The notes beneath the pieces were generated by a model, which was not told the DNA's origin, ran no database searches, and saw only the letters and a list, made by a program, of their open reading frames with translations. From NCBI GenBank assembly GCA_011372105.1, contig DRTT01000168.1, positions 1 through 9,427 of the forward strand: 9,427 bases of DNA. Reading direction: 5' to 3'. The position numbers were made by a program, and so were the translations under genes. This document shows, one piece after another, positions 1 through 5,455 of this stretch (positions are counted from its first letter, which is position 1; the number at the start of each line of letters is the position of its first letter). Source of the DNA: Candidatus Aerophobota bacterium. GTDB lineage: Bacteria; Aerophobota; Aerophobia; Aerophobales; B3-G15.

Positions 1-946
1 ACCAAAAGTTGTTCCTTTACCTATGTGGATGAGCTCACCCCAGACAAGAAAGGGGAGGTATGCTTCAAGTTCACCTTCAAAAATCGCCTCTCCTACCACT
101 CCTCCAAGGGCTATCTTAGTATCCTGTCTTGAAGAATACCTCCACCAATCCTGCCAGCAGTAAGAGGAGGATACAAGTTTTACCTTAAAAGAATTATGAA
201 TTAACCTCTTAAAATCAACCTTTAATTCCTCATGACAATAAAAATAAGATAGAGAAGACAAACGCGCAATTGCTGCTTTAACAAGGTGATGAAATTCGGG
301 ATGGCGAATATAACTTCCCTCATAACGGAGACGAAGTGGAGAGATAAAATCTATCTTAATTTTCCGGGGATTTATTTCTTTGACCCTTTCCATAACATGA
401 GAGTGAGATATTTTCACATCTTTATTATGAATTAGTTCATTTGAAGATGAATAAATCTCTAAATATTCTCCATTTTCATTGGGAGAAATTGCGTCCACCC
501 GAGAAAGCTCAAAAGTTCCTCTTTTGCCATTGACTTTTTTCCCGATACCCAATTTTCCCATTTCCTTGAAGGTAAGAATGATATATGGAAGGTAGTTTAC
601 GGCATCTCCTATTAAGGTAAGCTGGAAGGAAAGGTTTTCGCCAGGGGAGTATTCTCTTTTTTCGTCAAGAGGAGGGAAAATGAGAAAAGGACGAGGGATA
701 TTGTCGTAGCGTCTTAGTTTTTTTTGCATATGGAGGCGGAGAGGAGTTGAAAATGTAAATAAAAGGACAGCTTTGTCTTAAAAGACATCTGTTGCAGTCT
801 TTAACACTTCTCTGAATACAGCATACTTTACGGAAATTTACACCAAAAGCTCCCCTCAGAGTGGACCCTTTATAAGGAGGAAGAAGAGCTTTTTCTAAAA
901 AACGCAAGATGAAGTTATACTTTGAAATAAAGAAATTCTGAAGCAT
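1..946 (-). pseudogene. cas6: Cas6 CRISPR RNA-processing endoribonuclease, frameshifted and cut by window edge
   Basis: RAMP-type Cas6 cuts the pre-crRNA within each repeat. The first segment (946 down to the A8 run) has the family N-terminus: LPPYKGSTLRGAFG at residues 22-35, then a cysteine-rich stretch (C42, C43, C51, C54, C60) ending CPFIYIF. It then reads out of frame to a stop at 665. One base over, the frame resumes with LRRYDNIPRPFLIFPP and stays open to position 1, about 240 codons. That part includes WWRYSSRQ, LGGVVGEAIFEGEL and the glycine-rich loop HIGKGTTFG typical of the Cas6 C-terminus. The break is at eight As (T8 at 718-725 on the plus strand), where seven As would restore the frame. 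The long open second frame implies a recent mutation, an assembly error or slippage. Only the last few residues should lie outside the window. The ATG at 946 has a weak SD-like GAAGTGA. Confidence 0.88.
718..725 (-). other. A8 homopolymer at the cas6 frameshift
   Basis: In the coding direction the sequence reads GCA AAA AAA ACT, leading to a stop. Removing one A gives GCA AAA AAA CTA AGA CGC TAC GAC, which restores the conserved KLRRYDNIP segment. An ATG at 729-727 lies in the downstream frame, so reinitiation is formally possible, but I see no SD before it. Confidence 0.85.
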
Positions 947-1018
947 TAACGATTCACTTCAGTTTATATTGTCTTGAAAGTTATAATTACCCTACTTTCC
1001 TTCTTTGTCAAGCTGGCC

Positions 1019-1048
1019 TTCAATCTCCTAATGAGTCCGTTTTTCTGA
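1019..1048 (-). repeat. Degenerate CRISPR-repeat-like segment (copy A)
   Basis: Read on the minus strand it starts TCAGAAA, contains GGAC and ends GGAGATTGAA, resembling the 3' handle of many type I/III CRISPR repeats (ATTGAAAC). It shares the same start, GGAC and end with the segment at 1155-1190, with a 4-nt gap and several mismatches. It lies upstream of cas6 and points the same way. This is similarity by eye only, with no regular array. Confidence 0.28.
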
Positions 1049-1091
1049 CGTGAAAGAGATAACAAACTGTTTTATGCTTGGTTACCCTAAA

Positions 1092-1130
1092 TACCTCTTA
1101 ATTATACCTCAAATCCTCGCCAAGTAAATT
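1092..1130 (-). promoter_or_regulatory. Promoter copy 1, repeat of the toxin-antitoxin promoter, facing cas6
   Basis: The minus strand reads TTTACT (1128-1123), a 16-bp spacer and TATAAT (1106-1101). The 39-bp stretch matches 1719-1757 at 35 positions, with 1092-1117 identical to 1719-1744. A start near 1094 would give a roughly 150-nt leader before cas6, passing through the repeat-like segment at 1019-1048. The perfect -10 box and the duplication are visible; promoter activity is inferred. Confidence 0.6.
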
Positions 1131-1154
1131 GCCTTTCTTCTTAAGCAGAAAACT

Positions 1155-1190
1155 ATTTCAATCCCCTTTTAAACGGGTCCACCTTTCTGA
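1155..1190 (-). repeat. Solitary CRISPR-repeat-like segment (copy B)
   Basis: On the minus strand this 36-nt stretch begins TCAGAAAGG, has CCCGTTTAAAAGGGG as a short imperfect stem (CCC against GGG) and ends GGGGATTGAAAT. The ending resembles the conserved crRNA handle of type I/III repeats. It lies immediately after the toxin stop codon and about 210 nt upstream of cas6. A weaker relative is at 1019-1048. No periodic array is present, so it could be a remnant, a solo repeat or chance. Confidence 0.35.
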
Positions 1191-1191
1191 G

Positions 1192-1449
1192 TTAATAAAC
1201 GCTTCCTCTTGAACCAATAGACTCTATGACTATAAGATTTTTGGATTTATCCACGATATAAACAATTCGAAAAGGTCCTACTCTGAGTCTGTATTTTCCT
1301 TCCAGTTCACCTTTTAATCTTTTAATATTCCTTCCCTGCAAGGGATTCTCTTTTAGTTTATCAATTGCCTTACCAATTCTTTCCCTCTGCTTCTTATCCA
1401 ACCTGGTGTAAAAATTTGCAGGTCTTTTATGCAGGATTATCTTATACAT
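1192..1449 (-). CDS. RelE/ParE-superfamily toxin of a type II toxin-antitoxin pair
   Basis: An 85-aa protein with the RelE/ParE fold pattern: a first strand YKIILHKR, two helices (residues 11-35, NFYTRLDKKQRERIGKAIDKLKENP), the LKGELEGKYRLRVGPFRIVYIVD core (45-67) and a basic/aromatic end IGSRGSVY. R54, R56, R61, R81 and Y85 sit where RelE-type mRNA interferases place RNA-contacting and catalytic residues. RelE relatives cleave ribosome-bound mRNA, while ParE relatives poison gyrase; the arginine-rich core favours RelE. Its ATG shares one base with the antitoxin stop (TGATG), so translation is probably coupled. Length is normal for the family. Confidence 0.88.
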   Translation of the reverse strand: MYKIILHKRPANFYTRLDKKQRERIGKAIDKLKENPLQGRNIKRLKGELEGKYRLRVGPFRIVYIVDKSKNLIVIESIGSRGSVY

Positions 1450-1688
1450 CAGCTAATATCAGAGTTCTTTTTCACCTTATCCCAGGGAATAAAATTCTCC
1501 ATTTTTTCTTCCCTTAGATCTTTCTCAGCCTCCCGAATATCTTCCATCATTCCTTTGATAGAAAGAATTTCCTCAGTTGCCTCCCATGCTTCCTTTTCCT
1601 CAAGATATTCAATGAAGTCTAATATAAGTCTTACTTTATTCTCTGATAATCTGTCAATTATATCTTTTGCTCTTTTTTTTACACTCAT
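1449..1688 (-). CDS. Antitoxin of the RelE-type pair
   Basis: A 79-aa, highly charged, mostly helical protein encoded just before and overlapping the toxin by one base, the usual antitoxin-first order. It carries LDFIEYLEEKEAWEATEEIL (residues 23-42), a segment I recall from small antitoxins next to RelE-type toxins in AT-rich bacteria and archaea. The acidic C-terminal half (49-71, with FIPWDKVKK) probably wraps the toxin. I see no confident ribbon-helix-helix or AbrB DNA-binding motif, so autoregulation is an assumption. The start at 1688 is supported by an SD GAGGGAG about six bases upstream and a good promoter at 1719-1757. Confidence 0.75.
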   Translation of the reverse strand: MSVKKRAKDIIDRLSENKVRLILDFIEYLEEKEAWEATEEILSIKGMMEDIREAEKDLREEKMENFIPWDKVKKNSDIS

Positions 1689-1718
1689 CTATTCTCCCTC
1701 TTTTAAGATTCGGTATTT

Positions 1719-1757
1719 TACCTCTTAATTATACCTCAAATCCTTACTATGTAAATT
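1719..1757 (-). promoter_or_regulatory. Promoter copy 2, driving the antitoxin-toxin operon
   Basis: On the minus strand: TTTACA (1755-1750), a 16-bp spacer, and TATAAT (1733-1728). Transcription would begin near 1721, about 33 nt before the antitoxin ATG. The segment is a near copy of 1092-1130, so the toxin-antitoxin genes sit between two direct repeats 627 bp apart. Confidence 0.7.
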
Positions 1758-1804
1758 AGCTCCCCTTTTTCACCCTTTAATTTTTGCAATTTAACCCGAC
1801 TTAA

Positions 1805-1842
1805 AAGGTAAGATATTTTCATTTCTTTCCTATTCTTACCTT
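1805..1842. repeat. Inverted repeat, 9-bp arms
   Basis: AAGGTAAGA (1805-1813) and its exact reverse complement TCTTACCTT (1834-1842) are separated by 20 nt. With the inverted repeat at 1874-1895 it occupies the roughly 320-bp gap between the divergent antitoxin promoter and the dehydrogenase. A protein-binding site or weak bidirectional terminator is possible; there is no clean U-tract. Confidence 0.4.
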
Positions 1843-1873
1843 ATTTTCAAAGAGCAGGATACCTTTCCTCTAA

Positions 1874-1895
1874 CTTCCCCCCATTTCTGGGGAAG
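1874..1895. repeat. Inverted repeat, CTTCCCC/GGGGAAG
   Basis: Seven-base perfect arms (1874-1880 and 1889-1895) around an 8-nt loop form a GC-rich hairpin in an AT-rich spacer. No T-run follows on either strand, so it is not a standard intrinsic terminator. It could be an operator or a leader structure of the downstream dehydrogenase. Confidence 0.4.
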
Positions 1896-2075
1896 ATGAG
1901 GTTAGCGGGAAAATTTTCCACAATAAACTATACCACAGAAATTTTAGTTTGTAAAAACTTGAAATGAAATCAACCTGACTTGACGCTATGGATAATTTTG
2001 GTAAGTTATTACGCTACAAGCTTAAATGGAAAGGATTTGAGAGAGAAACTAAATAATTTCAAGACAAAACAAAAA

Positions 2076-3071
2076 ATGGATAGATTCAAAATATTTGTTA
2101 CAGACTACAACTGGGGAGATCTTGAAGTAGAGGAAAATGCGGTTAGAAGACTGGAGAAAGAGAAAAATATAAAAATAGAGCTCATCTCTGCCCAGTGCAG
2201 AAGTGAGGATGAGGTTATAGAAAAAGGATGTGATGCTGATGCCCTTTTAAATCAGTATGCTCCAATAACAGAAAAAGTCATATCCTCCCTTAAAAAATGT
2301 AAAATTATTGCGCGTTACGGGACAGGTGTTGATAATATAGACGTTAAAGCCGCTACCAGACACAAAATAATGGTGGCAAATGTTCCCTCCTATTGCGATG
2401 ATGAGGTAGCAGAGCACGCACTTTCTCTTATCCTTTGCTGTGTGAGAAAAATCTTCCTCTACAATGCCAGGGCAAAAAGTGGTATATGGGACTGGAGAGT
2501 GGGAAGACCTATTAAAAGCTTAAATGAGCTTACACTCGGTCTTGTAGGCTTTGGAAAAACAGCAAGAAGGCTTGCAAAAAAGGCAAAGTGCCTTGGTTTT
2601 AAGGTAGTAGCCTTTACTCCCCGCAAACACGAAAAGCTTTACAGAAAAGAAGGAGTGGAGAGAGTTGAATTTGACACGCTCTTAAAAATATCTGACGTAA
2701 TCTCTATCCATGCACCCCTAACAGAATCCACAAGGCACATGTTTGGGAAAAGAGAATTTGGCCTGATGAAACCAACCTCATTTATAGTTAACACCTCAAG
2801 AGGAAAAATTATAGATGAAAAGGCACTTTATGATGCCCTCATCAACAAAAAGATACAGGGAGCAGCCTGCGATGTTCTTGAAACAGAATTTCCTGATAAA
2901 AACCATCCCTTATTTAAACTTGAAAATTTCATAGCTACCCCTCACGTTGCCTTTTACTCTGAAAAATCCCTTGTAAGACTCAGAGAAAAACCTGTGATTG
3001 ACATAGTGAGAGCACTTACAGGAGATGTGCCTGAGGGTCTCTTAAACAGGGAGCTCATCGGACAAAAATAA
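2076..3071 (+). CDS. CtBP-like D-2-hydroxyacid dehydrogenase (NAD-dependent)
   Basis: A cytosolic oxidoreductase of the D-isomer 2-hydroxyacid dehydrogenase family, interconverting a 2-hydroxyacid and 2-oxoacid with NAD(H). The substrate cannot be read from the sequence. From the ATG at 2076 it is 332 aa, normal for the family. It has the substrate-domain segment ARYGTGVDNIDVKAA (79-93), the nucleotide-binding loop GLVGFGKTARRL (155-166, with Ala in place of the third Gly), and the catalytic triad R242 (NTSRG), E269 (DVLE) and H290 (TPHVAF). The N-terminal ITDYN-like opening (VTDYNWGDLE) and the QYAPIT segment point to the C-terminal-binding-protein subgroup rather than SerA; there is no ACT domain. 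An in-frame TTG at 1980 would add 32 unconserved residues. Neither start has a good SD, and I chose 2076 because homology begins there. It appears monocistronic, with khpA 98 bp downstream under its own signals. Confidence 0.88.
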   Translation: MDRFKIFVTDYNWGDLEVEENAVRRLEKEKNIKIELISAQCRSEDEVIEKGCDADALLNQYAPITEKVISSLKKCKIIARYGTGVDNIDVKAATRHKIMVANVPSYCDDEVAEHALSLILCCVRKIFLYNARAKSGIWDWRVGRPIKSLNELTLGLVGFGKTARRLAKKAKCLGFKVVAFTPRKHEKLYRKEGVERVEFDTLLKISDVISIHAPLTESTRHMFGKREFGLMKPTSFIVNTSRGKIIDEKALYDALINKKIQGAACDVLETEFPDKNHPLFKLENFIATPHVAFYSEKSLVRLREKPVIDIVRALTGDVPEGLLNRELIGQK

Positions 3072-3089
3072 AAAACGAGCCACGAAAAT

Positions 3090-3130
3090 TTGCATCTGGA
3101 CAAAATTAGTGTATATATAATATTATAAAT
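3090..3130 (+). promoter_or_regulatory. Probable khpA promoter region
   Basis: An AT-rich stretch with several overlapping -10 choices: TATATA (3112-3117), TATAAT (3116-3121) and TATTAT (3121-3126). Possible -35 boxes are TTGCAT (3090-3095, 16-bp spacer to TATATA) and TGGACA (3097-3102, 18-bp spacer to TATTAT). Which pair is used cannot be decided by reading. Confidence 0.45.
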
Positions 3131-3169
3131 GGAGATCTGCAGAAAATTTAACACAAAGAGGAGGAGAAT

Positions 3170-3400
3170 ATGCGGGAGTTAGTAGAACGAATTGTCAAGC
3201 AAATTGTAAACAATCCTGATAAAGTTGAGGTTCGTGAGGTGGAAGGTGGAAGAGTGACAGTTGTGGAGGTGTCAACTGCTAAAGAAGATGTGGGTCTTGT
3301 AATAGGAAGGAAAGGAAAAATGGCCAATGCCTTAAGGACAATTGTGGGAGCTGTGGCTGCAAAGCTTGGGAAAAGAGCAATAGTAGAAATTCTGGAGTAA
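3170..3400 (+). CDS. khpA: KhpA-type KH-domain RNA-binding protein
   Basis: A 76-aa single-KH protein (YlqC/KhpA family), the usual length. The KH signature VGLVIGRKGKMANALRTIV (residues 42-60) contains the GxxG loop GRKG that grips single-stranded RNA, and the protein begins with the family pattern MRELVERIVKQIVNNPDKVEV. In other bacteria KhpA works with KhpB/Jag in RNA binding linked to cell division and envelope control. Here khpB is not in the window. The gene is usually embedded between rpsP and rimM/trmD; here it stands alone between a dehydrogenase and the parA operon. The start is fixed by AGGAGG at 3159-3164, five bases before the ATG. Confidence 0.92.
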   Translation: MRELVERIVKQIVNNPDKVEVREVEGGRVTVVEVSTAKEDVGLVIGRKGKMANALRTIVGAVAAKLGKRAIVEILE

Positions 3401-3415
3401 AAAACTTTACAAAAA

Positions 3416-3437
3416 GAGGGGGGTTCCCGCCCTCCTC
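3416..3437. terminator. GC-rich hairpin after khpA
   Basis: An 8-bp stem (3416-3423 with 3430-3437, one G-T wobble) and a 6-nt loop lie 16 bp after the khpA stop. The plus-strand 3' side has no T-run, but five As precede the stem, so a T-tract follows the hairpin on the minus strand. It may stop minus-strand readthrough, act in both directions, or only stabilise the khpA transcript 3' end. Confidence 0.45.
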
Positions 3438-3567
3438 ACCAGTTAGATTTACAAAACCCAAAAATCTTTCTCGTTGAAGAGGAAAGTCTACCTCAGCTAT
3501 CTTTTAACCTACCTTCATTTCTTTTATCTTCAGTTAAATATAACTAAAAAAGTTGGGGCGCGGAGCA

Positions 3568-3596
3568 TTGACAATTTTAAAACTTAAGATTAAAAT
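3568..3596 (+). promoter_or_regulatory. Promoter of the parA operon
   Basis: A perfect -35 TTGACA (3568-3573), a 17-bp spacer and -10 TAAAAT (3591-3596) precede parA by about 80 bp. The short palindrome AGTTA-AATA-TAACT (3532-3545) lies just upstream. The transcript leader would contain the phased AT repeats at 3619-3657. Confidence 0.65.
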
Positions 3597-3618
3597 ATAA
3601 AAGACTTAACATTTTTTT

Positions 3619-3657
3619 ATTTAAAATCTAAAAATTTAAATACTAAAAATTTAAATA
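3619..3657 (+). repeat. 15-bp-phased AT repeats before parA
   Basis: CTAAAAATTTAAATA occurs twice in tandem (3628-3642 and 3643-3657). Each copy contains the palindrome ATTTAAAT, and a third, weaker core ATTTAAAA sits 15 bp earlier at 3619. They lie between the promoter and the parA SD, where an operator or partition site for a ParA partner would be expected. The AT-rich composition means chance repetition is a real alternative. Confidence 0.55.
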
Positions 3658-3678
3658 CTAAAGATAAAAGGGGTAAAA

Positions 3679-4464
3679 TTGAGAATAATAGCTATTTCAA
3701 ATCACAAAGGAGGAACAGGGAAAACAACAACCTGTGCCAATCTTGGAGTAGCTCTAACGGAGATGAACAAAAGAGTCCTTGCCATAGACCTTGACCCTCA
3801 GGCAAGTCTTTCTGTAAGTCTTGGTATTAACACCAACAGTCTTGAAAAAACCATATATAATGCTCTTCTTGAAAGAGGATTTAAAGTCGAAAATGCTATA
3901 ATAAAAGCAAGGGAAAATCTTGACCTTCTTCCTTCCAACAGAGAGCTTGCAGCAGCAGAGGTAATTTTAATCCAGGAAACAGGAGGAGAGCTTGTCCTGC
4001 GAAAAATGCTGGAAAAAATTCAAAATAGCTACGATTATATTTTAATTGACTGTCCCCCGAATCTTGGCAAATTAACAATTAATGCTCTTGTAGCCTCAGA
4101 TGAGGTAATCATACCTGTCTCCTGCTCTTTCCTTGACATAAGGGCACTGGGGCAACTGCTTGAGACAGTAGAAACTATTAAAGAAAGACTCAACCCCTAC
4201 CTTGATATATGTGGAATTCTCTTAACAAAATTTACAACACGCACCCTTCACTCACTGGAGGTTGCAAAAAGGGTAAGGGAGATATTTAAAAACAAAGTCT
4301 TTAAAACAACAATATGTAACAGTGTAAGATTTAAGGAAGCACCTGTGAGGGGTGAGACTATATTAGAATATGTCCCCACTCATAAAGGTGCAATGCAATA
4401 CCGCAGTCTGGCAAAGGAGGTGATAAAAGTTGGCAAAAAGAGCACAGCTACCAAGAGCAAATGA
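3679..4464 (+). CDS. parA: ParA/Soj-type partition ATPase
   Basis: A 261-aa ParA/MinD-superfamily ATPase that forms ATP-dependent dimers on nucleoid DNA and moves or spaces a DNA or protein cargo. Visible are the deviant Walker A KGGTGKTT (residues 10-17, signature K10), the A' motif LAIDLDPQAS (34-43) and Walker B ILIDCPP (121-127). It lacks the N-terminal helix-turn-helix of plasmid P1-type ParA, matching the short Soj/type Ib form. The TTG start at 3679 is preceded by AAAAGGGG (3666-3673); homology begins at once (MRIIAISNHKGG), so the start is sound. It overlaps the next gene by 35 bp, and that partner is a small ribbon-helix-helix-like protein, not ParB. Chromosome segregation, plasmid-like partition or cargo positioning are all possible. 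Confidence 0.92.
   Translation: MRIIAISNHKGGTGKTTTCANLGVALTEMNKRVLAIDLDPQASLSVSLGINTNSLEKTIYNALLERGFKVENAIIKARENLDLLPSNRELAAAEVILIQETGGELVLRKMLEKIQNSYDYILIDCPPNLGKLTINALVASDEVIIPVSCSFLDIRALGQLLETVETIKERLNPYLDICGILLTKFTTRTLHSLEVAKRVREIFKNKVFKTTICNSVRFKEAPVRGETILEYVPTHKGAMQYRSLAKEVIKVGKKSTATKSK
4413..4424 (+). promoter_or_regulatory. Very strong Shine-Dalgarno site inside parA
   Basis: AAAGGAGGTGAT contains an 11-base match to the full anti-SD of bacterial 16S rRNA, five bases before the TTG at 4430. It fixes the start of the small downstream gene and suggests that the partner is made in excess over ParA. Confidence 0.8.
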
Positions 4465-4702
4465 TGTCCTGATAGGAATAGACCCAAAAGAAAAAGAAAG
4501 AAAAACAAAAATCAGAAAGCAGAAGGCAAAGTCCATTCAGATAAGCGTCCATCTTTCTCCTGAGACCTTAAAGATGATAGAAACAGCAAAACTTAAACTC
4601 TTCACAGACTACGATATAAAACTTACAAGGTCTGAAATAATAGAAAGGATTATTAAAAGCACAGTGAGTGACGAAAAAAAGCTGATAGAACTTTTAAGAT
4701 AA
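4430..4702 (+). CDS. Small ribbon-helix-helix-like partner of ParA
   Basis: A 90-aa basic protein. Residues 1-34 form a Lys/Arg-rich, probably disordered tail (KEKERKTKIRKQKAK). Residues 35-42 (SIQISVHL) look like the DNA-reading strand, followed by helix SPETLKMIETAKLKLF (43-58) and helix TRSEIIERIIKSTV (66-79), the order of a ribbon-helix-helix domain. This layout resembles ParG/omega-type partners of ParA in type Ib partition systems, where the flexible tail stimulates the ATPase and the domain binds operator repeats. It starts at a TTG within parA behind an outstanding SD, so the two are co-translated. The fold is my reading; no family name is certain. Confidence 0.75.
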   Translation: MAKRAQLPRANDVLIGIDPKEKERKTKIRKQKAKSIQISVHLSPETLKMIETAKLKLFTDYDIKLTRSEIIERIIKSTVSDEKKLIELLR

Positions 4703-4708
4703 GTTAAA

Positions 4709-5449
4709 ATGCTTGTAACCATATTAGGTTCAGGTGTCTTCAAACCAAAAAGAGTAAGATATCCAAGCGGGATTGCTCTTTGTATCGGTGAAAAAACTAT
4801 TATCTTTGATGCAGGCAGTGGGACATTTATGCGAGCGGTGGAGGCTGGGATAGATTATGAAAAGATAGAGCACATCTTTATCACACACCTTCATATTGAC
4901 CATGTATCAGACCTTTTACAATACCTCTGGGCTTTTCATCTTGACAGAAAAAAAGACCTTTTTCTTTTTGGTCCAAAAGGCTTCGGAGGATTTTACAACA
5001 CACTCACAAAACTTGCTCCTCAATTCTTAAATCTCCCCTTTAAGGTAAAATTAAAAGAGCTTGAAGGAGGAGAGGAAATCCTGCTTCCCTTTTGTAAAGT
5101 GGAGGTAGCCCAAACAAAACACTCAAAGGAAGTTTTATCCTTATGTTACAAAGTCCAGGCGGAAGGAAAAATATTCTGCTATTCAGGAGATACAGGATAC
5201 TGTGAAGAACTTATAGATTTTTTCAAAAACGCAGATCTTCTTATTCTTGAGTGCACCATGCCGGATGAAAAAAAGATAGAGACTCACCTTTCTCCAGCAG
5301 AATGTGCAAAAATAGCAAAAAAGGCAAAAGTTAAAAAACTTGTTTTAACCCACCTTGATTTTGATCCTGAGAGAGCAAAAAATGGATGTATAAAAGCCTC
5401 TTTTAAGGAAGTTGTAGTGGCAGAGGACCTCATGAAGATAAGAGTATAA
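4709..5449 (+). CDS. Metallo-beta-lactamase-fold hydrolase (RNase Z-like)
   Basis: A 246-aa cytosolic metal-dependent hydrolase. It holds the full set of two-metal ligands of the fold: HLHIDH (H60, H62, D64, H65), H138 (TKHS), D161 (SGDTGY) and H215 (LTHL), plus H193 in THLSP. The opening LGSG and the FDAGSGT strand (34-39) match the RNase Z/ElaC-like branch, but it is shorter than typical RNase Z (about 300 aa), and I see no obvious flexible tRNA-binding arm. Phosphodiester or ester hydrolysis are both plausible. It begins 6 bp after the ribbon-helix-helix gene with only a weak SD, so it is probably translated from the parA operon mRNA by coupling. It ends 6 bp from the convergent permease. 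Confidence 0.85.
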   Translation: MLVTILGSGVFKPKRVRYPSGIALCIGEKTIIFDAGSGTFMRAVEAGIDYEKIEHIFITHLHIDHVSDLLQYLWAFHLDRKKDLFLFGPKGFGGFYNTLTKLAPQFLNLPFKVKLKELEGGEEILLPFCKVEVAQTKHSKEVLSLCYKVQAEGKIFCYSGDTGYCEELIDFFKNADLLILECTMPDEKKIETHLSPAECAKIAKKAKVKKLVLTHLDFDPERAKNGCIKASFKEVVVAEDLMKIRV

Positions 5450-5455
5450 ACCTCT

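Noticed and set aside
947..1191. A true CRISPR array
   Set aside because: Only two imperfect, differently sized repeat-like segments are present, 138 bp apart, without regular spacers; recorded as repeat-like only.
1429..1728. 99-aa plus-strand open frame
   Set aside because: It is antisense to the antitoxin, which has a clear SD, promoter and coupled toxin; the protein is low-complexity Ser/Ile/Phe without a recognisable domain.
1980..2075. TTG start giving a 363-aa dehydrogenase
   Set aside because: The extra 32 residues do not resemble the family, which begins with the VTDYN segment after the ATG at 2076, and there is no SD before the TTG.
3279..3461. 60-aa minus-strand open frame over khpA
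   Set aside because: Overlaps khpA entirely and has the Leu/Phe-rich composition of an antisense shadow.
3401..3678. Riboswitch or small RNA between khpA and parA
   Set aside because: Beyond one hairpin, a promoter and AT repeats I found no conserved aptamer-like structure.
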